A stretch of 64,000 nucleotides of DNA from Viola odorata (lineage: Eukaryota > Streptophyta > Magnoliopsida > Malpighiales > Violaceae). The translations under genes and the position numbers were made by a program. Of the stretch, positions 55,230-64,000 are shown in pieces. How positions within the stretch are numbered: the first letter of the stretch is position 1; the number at the start of each line of letters is the position of its first letter. The stretch covers positions 51,250,304 to 51,314,303 of the forward strand of contig OY829537.1 in NCBI GenBank assembly GCA_963691705.1, read 5' to 3'. The notes beneath the pieces were generated by a model. That model had not been told where the DNA came from, did not search any database, and saw nothing but the letters and a program-made list of their open reading frames with translations.

Positions 55230-57612
55230 ATGGCTAGAACTCGTCGTCGTCCTCAACACAAATCTGTTGGGGAGGAAAAGATTGAAGACATTGTTACCAC
55301 TATCAATTCTCCGACCGTACTTTAGCAGAAGTTAACTAAACATAATGCCCACATTCTTGAGGGTTGTTCGGTTGAAGTTGCCCCCAATTCGCTACGCCTA
55401 AATAGTGAATTGCCTGGTAACTGTAGGCTTCTGTACGCCAAGATGTTCGGCTATGGTTTCCAGTTTCCTCTTCATCCTTTAGTGGAACAGTTATTTACCA
55501 CTCTTGGTTTAAATCCTGTCCAGTTGACCCCTAATGCGTACTGTTGCATTTACGCATTCATAGAACTCTGTAGATGTATAGAGATCACCTCTCCTTCTCT
55601 TTTACTACTTCAATCGCTTTTTCAATTGTATAGTTGTAGGGGTGTGATAGCGATATCGCCACGTTATGATGATGAATCACTAAAACCTTTTGCCTGGAAG
55701 CTTCTGCACCTTGAATCTTCCATTGATAATTGGAAGAATGAGTTCTTTATTATTAATTTGCCTGGCCCCTGGTGGAGGACCGGTTTTAACCACGACATCA
55801 GGGATGGGGCCTGGGGTCGACGGAGGCCTCTCCCTTCGCCTGAGCAAGGCTGGTTAGACAAACTGCTCGATCTGAACTTTAGCGTTCATACTCGCAAACT
55901 GGCGTGTAGGATCGACATTCGAGCCTGTGTTGAGAGTGAGTATTTTACCATTTTCCTTTTTATTTCGAGGGGCACTAACGCTAACGTTGTCTCGCGATTG
56001 TGCATAGCCTCCGCCCGGCTGGAAACCTGAGTGCGTTAGGAGACGAGAGAGAAGGGCTCAGAAGAAAAGAGAAAAGGAGGAGGTTGCCACTGCCACTGTT
56101 AATCCTATTCTACCATTTGTTGCGACTATTAGTCCCATTCAGGGGTCTACTTCTCATATTGGCCAGGAATCTGTCACCGTTCCCATTTTTGTTCCAGCTG
56201 TATTTGCCACCGTTACTCCTGTTCAGGCGTCTTCTTCTAGGGTTTCTGTCGGAAGGAAAAAGAAGAAGAGAAGATGCATTGCTGTCCTTACCCCTCCTTC
56301 AGGTGTGGTAATCTCTTCAGAGGTGCCCGTTAATGATATCGCTACTGTACGCCTTTCTTTTATGCCCTCGTAATCTTGCGTATTGTGTTTTTTAATGTTT
56401 CCTGACTTTCTATTTTGCTTTCTTATCTTTCTCAATATTTCTTTTTGTAGGATACTGCTGCTGCCTCTGCTCACCCGTCACCAGAAGGTAACATGAACTT
56501 ATCCCACATGTTCCAACAACGTCCCAAGAAATCGCGACATAAGGAGGAGGTTGTGTGCTCGCCAGGGGGCCTCGTTATCGATCGGGATAGGGAAACTGGG
56601 GATGTTGCTGCCCTTGTTTCTGATGCACCTTCTAGGGGTCAGTCTTCTGATCCTTTGAGGACTGCGGGCATTTCTGGGCCCTTTCATGTTTCGCCCAACT
56701 CCTTCAGCACGTCTACCATTCTCATGATTCCTTTGGGCTAGGCATGGGCACTTCCTCTCGTCAACCTCCATCCCCAACTACTTTATTTTTTGTTCCCTCA
56801 AATGCTCCAGTGTGTCCACCTTCTGAGGGGGAGGTTGCCGCTTCCCGTTTTATGGCTGATTTGAGTTCACTCTCCGAATCCGGGCCCGTTACCCATCAAA
56901 CTGACTTGGGTAACTTGCGTAAGATTGGGTTTCTGGCTGTAGGGGGTGATAGCTCTTTTGCGGCTTCTTCTTTGTTGGCCTCCCATGTGTTATCGCTCCG
57001 GGAGGCGGAGGAAGTATTTCTTTCACAGACTCCTAGGAGCAAGTACATGCTGTACGCTCCGATATATTTTCTGCTTTCCACAACTTCCATTACTGGGCCG
57101 GGCACATGACAAGGAAAGTTGATTCCCTCACTTCTTCCTCCAACGAGCTGCATAACGCCCATCAACAGGTTTCAGAAGAACTTGCTAGGAAATGAGAGGA
57201 AGCAGAGAAGTTATCGGGGGAGCGCCAGGACCTGGCAGAGGCCCTGACGGCTGTCAAGAAAGAGATGGAAGAGGTCTGTGAATAGGAAGCCGCCAAAGTT
57301 GCCACGCTTAATGCTAAATTACCGGCAGAAAAAGGTAAAAATGTCACGCTGGAAGGGGAGAAGGCGGCGCTGATAGAGGAGAAGGCCGCACTGGAGAAAG
57401 AGTGGGTGGAAAAGTACAAGTGGTATTGCAAGATGACCGCAGGCGTCATGTCTGACTACTTCGTGCAGCTTTATGGGGAGGAGACGTTCCGCGATGAGGA
57501 CCTTACCCGAGTCTTTCTAGAGAAGTCCACGGTCCTTACAGATGACAATTTTTATAGGACAAAGGCGTATCATCGCGAAGGGTAGGGGGACACCGGGACG
57601 GTAGTGCCATAG
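55230..57612 (+). pseudogene. Antisense Transposase_28-like ORF, copy D2
   Basis: Starts MARTRRRPQHKSVGEEK; a TAG at codon 32 (55,323-55,325) is the only stop in the first ~235 codons. The PF04195-like domain is clearer here than in D1: FGYGFQFPLHPLVEQLF, LNPVQLTPNAYCCIYAF, LLQSLFQLY and WKNEFFIINLPG. GTGAGT at 55,936 and a TAG acceptor at 56,007 suggest intron 1 (frame not quite kept). 56,347-56,450 is a second intron with a fine polypyrimidine tract. The exon between reads PPPGWKPECVRRRERRAQ. The 3' part is shared with D1 (Pro/Ser linker, FMADLSSLSESG, coiled coil) and has three further stops and a frameshift. Clearly a decayed copy. Confidence 0.65.
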
Positions 57613-57714
57613 GCCTCTTTTGTCAACTTTTCTGAATTTCGGGCATCGCCCTCCTTTTTTGATCTTGTTTCTGAGGGATTTTGCTTTTGTAACCCTTACG
57701 CGGATTTTTGAACA

Positions 57715-57754
<40 letters not shown>

Positions 57755-59471
57755 TATCTCCCTTTGTGGTTGATCTTCTCTATCCTGATTCTTTTTCTCT
57801 AAACCATCATGGCAGGATAGTAATGCCGACATTGCGATGATGACGTTGCCAATAAGTCTGAAATATCATCTATAGGGCTGCCATGACGCAATGGAATTAT
57901 AGAATTCCAGTAGAGATAGTATAACCGTGTAGTTAGTAGGATCATAGACATATGATAACGGGTATTTTGCAAGATATCGCGACATAACTAGGCATGTGCA
58001 TTTCCATGTCAGGATAGAATAACGCTACATACTATGAAGCAGATAACAGATAAGAGATAGCTTCAGAAATAGAACTCATGATGATGAGATGTCATAACGG
58101 ATATTACCCGTGATATGAAGCATATAATCCACGTTTGCAAGAGAAGATATCATGGCGTTATTGTCGTATACGTCTTCAAATCGAGAAAATGATTCCGGAG
58201 GCGTTACTACCTCGGATATTTCTATCATTCCCTTGAAGAGATAATTTAATCAGCCAGATGACTTTCAGAGCAGTAGCATTCGTAGCAGCACTGTATGGAT
58301 GTAGATATCTCGCAATAGTGGCCGAAAATGTCGTAGAAATAGATGTTGATGTATCCTTTTCTAGCAGTGTTTCTTGAATCACGGTGGCAGAACATATGTC
58401 GTTAATGGTACACCTGCCATGTGAATCATGATGACAAACCGTGTGATATTACTGCCTGCACGGGCGTTGGTCTCTTTGTTATTTCAACGGTTCCGTGATT
58501 TTCCTGCACATTCTCAATTGTTGTGTTAGCAAAATAGCATGCAATGATAAACACTAGTTGCCTCTAGGGGCCCTCATCTGCATGTACCGGGGTGTTGTTG
58601 GTGTTGCTCATATCGCTTTCTCAACCAGTCAACTTCACTAGGTATTTATCGTTCGGCTACTCGCTGGGATATCATGATTTATTTCGACCTTCCACGTTCG
58701 GCCTAGAGCGTGCCTCATCTTAGTGAGCCGTTTGATTAAGAGTGGACATCGCAAGGATAGGATTTTCACTTCTAGGCATTGAGACCTCTCATCCCTAGAG
58801 CGTGCCTCATCTTAGTGAGACGCCTATGATAGCGCGGTCGTCACAAGGATAGGATTTTCACTTCCAGGGTGGAGTTGTTGCTTCCCTGGGGTGTGCCTCA
58901 TCTTAGTGGGCCGCCAATGTTAGCGCGGTTGCCATAAGGATAGGATTTTCACTTCCAGGGGAGCCGGGGCGTGCCTCGTCTTAGTGAGCCACCTATGTTA
59001 GCGCGGTTGTAACGAGGATAGGATTTTCACCCCCGACGGTGTTGGGGTGTGCCTCGTCTTAATGAGCCACCTATGTTAGCACGGTTGTCACAAGGATAGG
59101 ATTTTCACTTCCAACACTGAATCTTTACGTATGCCAGGGCGTACCTCGTCTTAGTGAGTCGTCTGATCAGGAGCGGCCATCACAAGGATAGGATTTTCAC
59201 TCCTGGCACCCTTCATTATCTGCAAATAATCAATCACAAGAATACACAAGAATATTTCCAATTTGAGTGTTAACGCATGTTATTGCTAACGCTATCCAAA
59301 CGTGCAGAGATATGTCAAATTCTAGCATGGTATAATTTCAAACGAGCTATATTCCAAGAGTTTGGTAAGGGAGTACCATCAAGTGTTTCCAAATGGTATG
59401 CTCCTTTTCCGATAACGCGGGTAACGCGATATGGGTTGTCCCAGTTTGGACTGAGTTTCCACATGCGTTGT
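56597..59471. repeat. 2.9-kb direct repeat, copy 2
   Basis: Partner of 50,741-53,655. It contains the 3' half of ORF D2, a TA run (57,718-57,750), the six-unit minisatellite and the integrase end, and here goes on without a break into the full integrase region. It is therefore the more original arrangement. Confidence 0.85.
58704..59213. repeat. Minisatellite, six units, second copy
   Basis: Same unit and same unit order as 52,885-53,398. Individual units match their counterparts better than their neighbours, so the array was formed before the 2.9-kb segment was doubled. Confidence 0.85.
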
Positions 59472-60200
59472 CCGACTGCTCGTTTGTCTTTGAGTACCAA
59501 GTCCCCTACTTTTAACAATCGTTCTTTAACGCACCTGTTGTGATAGTGTGCCATTTTCCTCTTATAATACAACGTTTTCAGAAGGGTTTCTTCATGCAGT
59601 TTTGGCAATGCGTCGAGGTTTGCTCGTAACCTCTCTTCATTTATTTCTTCTTTGAAGTATGCCACTCGTAGGCTTAGAGTATCGATTTCTACCGGTGTGA
59701 CTGCTTTAGTGCCGAAAGCCAGGGCGAAGGGCGTTTCTCCTGTACTGGTTTTAATAGTCATGCGGTATGCCCACATCATATACGACAACTCGTCTGCCCA
59801 TTTCTTCTTGGATCCTTCTAAGTTTTTCTTGATGCCACTGAGGATACTTCGGTTAGTTACCTCCGCCTGACCGTTAGTCCGCGGGTGAGCTACGGAAGAA
59901 AATCTTTGCTCGATTTGGAATTTCACGCACTGGTCTCTAAAGAATTGACTTGTGAATTGTGTCCCGTTATCGCTGACTAGCACACGGGATATACCAAATC
60001 GCATAATAACCTCGTGTTTGAAAAAATGCCATATTTTTTCTGTTGTAATGTTGGCCACTGCTTTCGCTTCCGCCCATTTTGTGAAGTAGTCCACTGCCAC
60101 GACTACAAATTTCAACTGAGATCTTGCTTTTGGAAACGGGCCTAGGATGTCAATTCCCCATTTGGCAAAAGGACAGGGGCCACAATTTTAGAGATTTTCG
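59315..60200 (-). pseudogene. Ty3/gypsy (Tat) integrase
   Basis: From 60,115 leftwards 266 codons are open: VVAVDYFTKWAEAKAV, VSDNGTQF (second catalytic Asp), NGQAEVTNR (catalytic Glu, about 35 residues on), WAYRMTIKTSTGETPF and the C-terminal PYRVTRVIGKGAYHLETLDG. The first catalytic Asp (GIDILGP) lies upstream of 60,115 but in another frame, past a TAG/TGA-containing stretch. Zinc finger and core are thus separated by at least one frameshift and stops. The enzyme would insert retroelement cDNA; this copy cannot be made whole. Confidence 0.88.
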
Positions 60201-60231
60201 TAGCAGGTCGTCAGGGAATCTTGGAGAACTC

Positions 60232-60813
60232 CTAACATTTCTGACAGGTTCGTACAATGTTATTGCAATCCCTGTGAATAGTGGGCCAATAAAATCCTGA
60301 CCTAAAGACTTGCGCGGCCAGAGTACCGCCAGTCACATGCATACCGCATATTCCTTCGTGGATTTCTCGTAGAGTGTGGAGGCCTTCTTTTTCCGTTATG
60401 CACTTGGCCGTTGGATGAGAGAAACATCTCCGAACCAGTTCCCCATCGTAATATGTGCATCGTGCCGCCTGCTTCAACACTTTTTTCTTTTCGGCGTTAT
60501 CTTCGGGCAATTCCTCATTTTTCAAGTATTTTATTACATGAATTTGCCAGTCATATTCAATTTCTTCGATACAGAGTGACACTTGTTCCTCCATGAAGGA
60601 AGGCACAGATATTTCTTCAAAATACACGTGCGCGGGTATGGATGCTTTTAGGCTGGCTGTAATTTTGGCGAGATTGTCTGTTTCAGCGTTATCCTCTCGA
60701 GGGACGTGCTCAATGCTGACTTGTATGCCTCTTTTTCTTATTTCCATCAACTCGTGTCTCACTTTAGAGAGATATTGAATCATGATGGGTTCTCTGGCTT
60801 GAGAATTGCCCAA
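60232..60813 (-). pseudogene. RNase H end and integrase zinc-binding domain (Tat)
   Basis: 193 codons. VPREDNAETDNLAKITASL is the end of an RNase H fold (the DNxxAD/E-type last motif). About 90 residues of linker follow, then an HHCC zinc domain: HEGICGMHVTGG...FYWPTIHRDC, with TCQKC at the end, where a stop occurs. This order (archaeal-type RNase H directly before integrase) is a hallmark of the Tat lineage. The start lies in 60,856-61,087 after a short gap with stops. Confidence 0.85.
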
Positions 60814-60855
60814 GACTTGGTCTATTACTAGCTTGGAGTCGCCGTATATCTTTAG

Positions 60856-61087
60856 TCACAAGTCTCCCATTACTCCGGCGTCATGTATGGCTTTTGTGGA
60901 CAAATTTTTTCCTATTCTGAGCCTGGCCAACAACGCCTCATATTCTGCTGTGTTATTGGATAACGGTTGCAGGATCCTGATGGCGTATCGTATTTGTATG
61001 CCTAGTGGTCCGATTACTAGGATTTCAGCCCCAGCTACTTCTTGATTTTTGGCTCCATCCACGTGGACAACTGATAAAGCGCTTAAA
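60856..61087 (-). pseudogene. Tat RNase H, N-terminal part, cut by the Athila LTR
   Basis: LSALSVVHVDGAKNQEVAGAEILV, then LQPLSNNTAEYEALLARLRIG. DG(A/S)...GAG and NN.AEYEAL are the first catalytic blocks of archaeal-type RNase H. The frame begins exactly where the Athila-type LTR starts (61,088), so the rest of pol (protease and RT) was displaced or lies outside the window. Confidence 0.8.
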
Positions 61088-62475
61088 TGTCATATTTTCA
61101 TCATCTTTTCACTTCTATTTTGGGATGATGATACTGCTAAATGCTGGCTTTTCTCTCCTTTTCCACAGATATGCTGCTGAGAAGAAGAATTATTCAAAAG
61201 GAGTCAGAAGAGCCTTTATCAGAGCTGTTTTGATGGTCGCAGAGCTATTCTATCCCAGACCTAGGATAAGGAAAGAAACTAGAAGCGTTGACCAGAGTCA
61301 ACTGACTTAAAAAGCTAGCTGGGCCGCGAGATTTATCCATGGGCCGTGAGCGGAATTGAAGTATTCCAGCTGGAGTCTTCAGGAAGAAAAGAAGTTCATC
61401 TGTGAATAGAACTCCTTGATCGATTAGAACTAATCGATCCCCTCTTTTTGTATTTAAACAAACAATCCCGCATATTTAGATTTCTATCTTCTCTTCGTCT
61501 TTTGAATTTCAAACCAGAGATAGGTTTTTGGTATTTAAAGCTGCTACTGAGGAGAAGAGGTTCACTTCTTCTCTCTCGAATTTGTCTACCATTGCTACAG
61601 CTTAATTCAATTCTCCCATCTTTAATATAATTCGGATTCAGTTTATGATTGTTTCATTATTATTATTATTGTTATGTCTATTATAGGCTAAACGCCTTCT
61701 TCTTAGTAAGGATTCGACGCCATGATTCCTAGGTTGTGAGATCAAATAGCACTTCACACACACTATACTTGTATTCTTGTTCTTCTTGTTTGCATGACAG
61801 TTTGTCCCTGTTCTTAGTAAAGTCTGATCAGCTTCACATAAGGTTTGGATGATTACAGTCTTTTCTGGCGGCTTTGGAGTCTACATTGCCAAGAGAAATA
61901 CGAAGGCAACTAGCTGGTGACAGCTAGAAGAAGAATCAGATCTGGTTTATAGGATAGACACGATTCTCTATCCCAGGCCAGGGATTAGGTCTTTCCCTGG
62001 GTCTATCAATTGGCCTGATTAAATCCTATAGAGTGTCTCTTAGGATTGTTAGGATGATTAGGGACTTCCAATAGAGTGTCTCTTTGGAAGTCTTGTGTAG
62101 GAGGAAAGTAGGAGATCTAGGTGACCAATACCTGGTCTCTATAGCCTTCCTATAAGTCTAGTGTTTACCACTTTTGCATCTATGATCAACTTAATCAAAT
62201 CATGAGCTACAAGAAATCCTTACTGGGAAGCCATTATCAACTAATTAATATCACCCACTGCGTATCCTGTTTTGTTTATTTCTGTTAATCTAATTTATAT
62301 GCAACCAACCAACAACCCATATTGGTATTTACCACCCCTTTAATTTAATACAAAGAATTGCTTTTAATCCACCGAATCTCTGAGGAACGATCCTTTTACC
62401 ACTTGCTGCAATTCAATTATATACTTGCATGGTAAATTGTACTTTAATATATTTTGACGGTCTCGGCACCCATCA
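61088..62475 (+). repeat. 5' LTR of an Athila-type retrotransposon
   Basis: 1388 bp, TGTCATATTTTC to GGCACCCATCA. TATTTAAAC at 61,451 may be the TATA box. It is followed within five bases by the PBS and gag, so it is the 5' LTR in plus orientation. It interrupts the Tat RNase H. The left 5 bp (TTAAA) should be the target duplication; the right end is outside the window. Confidence 0.85.
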
Positions 62476-62480
62476 AATTT

Positions 62481-62498
62481 TGGCGCCGTTGCCGGGGA
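62481..62498 (+). other. Primer binding site, tRNA-Asp type
   Basis: TGGCGCCGTTGCCGGGGA, the well-known Athila-group PBS complementary to the 3' end of tRNA-Asp, five bases after the LTR. Confidence 0.9.
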
Positions 62499-62532
62499 TT
62501 CAACGGTATTAAATTATTTTCTTTGTTTGTTT

Positions 62533-64000
62533 ATGACCAGGTCTTCTGGTGAGCCATTAATCCAATACAACCCAGAAATTACACGTGAGGAAACGCAATA
62601 TCGGAAGCGCACCAAGAGACAGAGGTCTGAGCCAGAAGTAAGCTCTGAGCAATCGCACTCGTTCAACCCTATCCCAGACCAGGGAGAAGGTTCATCCTTC
62701 GCACCTAGAAACAACCCTGTCCCAGACCAACCAGAAATGGAAAACCCCAATCCAAATCAAGAGGACAATATTCCACCGCCACCACCACCACCTGAGCAGA
62801 CTCTTAGGCAGTATCACAATGATGGACCACCCCCAGATACCTATTTCTGTATCCAATACCCACCAGCTGAAAATGATTGGAATTTAAAACCCAATACTAT
62901 TCACAACCTTAAGAAATTCTATGGCCTGCCAAGTGAGAACCCGTTTAAACACCTTTAAAGCCTCCATTGGGAGTGTGAAACCCTCAAACCACCAAGGGTG
63001 GATATCAACAGAGCCAAACTTAGAGCTTTTCCTTGGACTCTTGAGGACAAGGCTAGGAACTGGTTTCTAAGTTTGCAGCACAACTCTATCACAACATGGC
63101 CCCAAATGTTGACAGTGTTCATGAATAAATATTGGTCTTTCACCAAGGCTGGAAATGCCAGAAAGAACATCGTATCCATTCACCAGGATCCGAGCGAGGA
63201 TTTTAGAGAGTACTACCAACGTTATAAAGACCTACAAGAGATCTGTCCGAATCATGGAGTCTCGGATCAAAATTTGATCCAGTACTTCTACGATGGTATG
63301 ATCCATAGGGACAAGGTGATGCTAGATGGAGCAGCAGGAGGTGCCCTCCAGGATTGCACTTTGACAAAAGCCAACAATCTACTCCAGACACTGGCAGAAA
63401 ATTGCTACCAAAATGGACCATCTGACAGAGGCACGAGTACAGGTAATGTATCTTTCTTTGAGCAGAAATTTACTGAGATTTCTAACCGTTTAGATAGTCT
63501 CCAAGCAGGTCAACAGGTTCAGGTACAACAAATTCAACCTATCTCATGCGGTTTATGCTGCCAGCAAGGACATTCTTCGGATCAATGCTTGCTAGTTACT
63601 GGAACACCCGAAGAAGTCAGTGCAGCAAATCAATACAATCAACAATATGGAAGGTTCCCACCTCACAAGCCAAGATTCAATCCTAATCAATACAATAACA
63701 ACCCAGGTTGGAAGGAAAATACGAATTCCAACACCATAATTCAGCCAAACTACAGCCAGAACCAATCCTACCCAAATCAAATGCCTCCTCCTCCCATGAA
63801 CTTACAAAACTTCATTCCCAGACCTAATGCTCCCCAAAATCCCATTCCCCAACAGCCACTTGCAACAACAGTGGATGGAATAAAGGAAACTCTTAGCCAG
63901 TTTATGAAAGCGACTCAAGCGTCTCTTTCAAACGTTGAGAAACAGATTACACAACTGAATATAAACAGCAATGAGCAGGGAGCAAGGTTACCAGCATCAA
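62533..64000 (+). pseudogene. Athila-type gag, one nonsense codon, runs off the window
   Basis: From MTRSSGEPLIQY the frame is open to the window end except for one TAA at 62,956-62,958, just after FYGLPSENPFKHL. Beyond it the gag core continues in the same frame: FPWTLEDKARNWFLSL, FREYYQRYKDLQEICPNHG, LIQYFYDGM and DGAAGGAL. A zinc knuckle follows (C-GL-C-CQQG-H-SSDQ-C) and then an Asn/Gln/Pro-rich part with NNNPGW. This is the Athila gag layout. A pyrimidine/proline run (PPPPPPPEQ) is in the N-terminal part. The LTR and gag look young apart from the single stop. Confidence 0.88.

Noticed and set aside
59315..61087. Endogenous pararetrovirus origin of the RNase H-bearing region
   Set aside because: An integrase with zinc finger and DDE core follows RNase H; caulimoviruses lack integrase. 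The order fits Tat retrotransposons.

Overview
This window is nuclear DNA of a flowering plant, most likely a eudicot. It holds two intron-containing plant genes with GT-AG splice sites, surrounded by LTR retrotransposons of Tat/Ogre and Athila type, hAT-type MITEs, a Stowaway-like end and an Emigrant/Lemi1-like (pogo) element. Nothing suggests a prokaryotic, organellar or viral source. Species cannot be told from the sequence alone.

Layout. 1-11,250 is AT-rich and made mostly of transposon remains: a cut-off hAT MITE, a LINE/DUF4283-like scrap, a minus-strand non-autonomous LTR retrotransposon (2160-5177), and a block of about 0.6 kb present twice (around 5733-8702 and 9790-11,252). The first copy is split by a hAT MITE and a 1.5-kb palindromic element, the second by a pogo-type element. 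Next come the only two host genes I can support: a strictosidine synthase-like (SSL) gene (11,480-12,997, 4 exons, 410 aa) and an apparently intact ETF:ubiquinone oxidoreductase gene (13,393-18,273, 17 exons, 629 aa), both on the plus strand and 395 bp apart.

18,662-22,988 holds a solo LTR with a perfect target duplication, a tandem array of about 157-bp units split by a hAT MITE (also with a perfect 8-bp duplication), and an LTR fragment. 22,989-40,376 is a minus-strand Tat/Ogre-like chain, LTR-internal-LTR-internal. It has a recognisable PBS and PPT, a 3' minisatellite and a decayed extra ORF, but no gag-pol that I can see. 40,377-47,800 is a deleted Ty3/gypsy element interrupted by a related solo LTR (40,638-43,043) and by a 2.2-kb hAT element (44,908-47,102).

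47,800-61,087 is the most unusual part. It is a cluster of Tat-lineage retroelement pieces in which plus-strand genes with their own TATA boxes, introns and Kozak-like starts lie antisense to the RNase H-integrase region. These are a putative gypsy-type Transposase_28-like protein gene in several copies and two small ORFs. A 2.9-kb segment is repeated with its minisatellite. From 61,088 to the end an Athila-type element begins (LTR, tRNA-Asp-type PBS, gag with one nonsense codon) and runs off the window.

The two host genes show no obvious functional link: one encodes a membrane-anchored or secretory beta-propeller protein, the other a mitochondrial electron-transfer enzyme. The rest is a nested transposon landscape whose order of insertion can partly be read from target duplications and empty sites.
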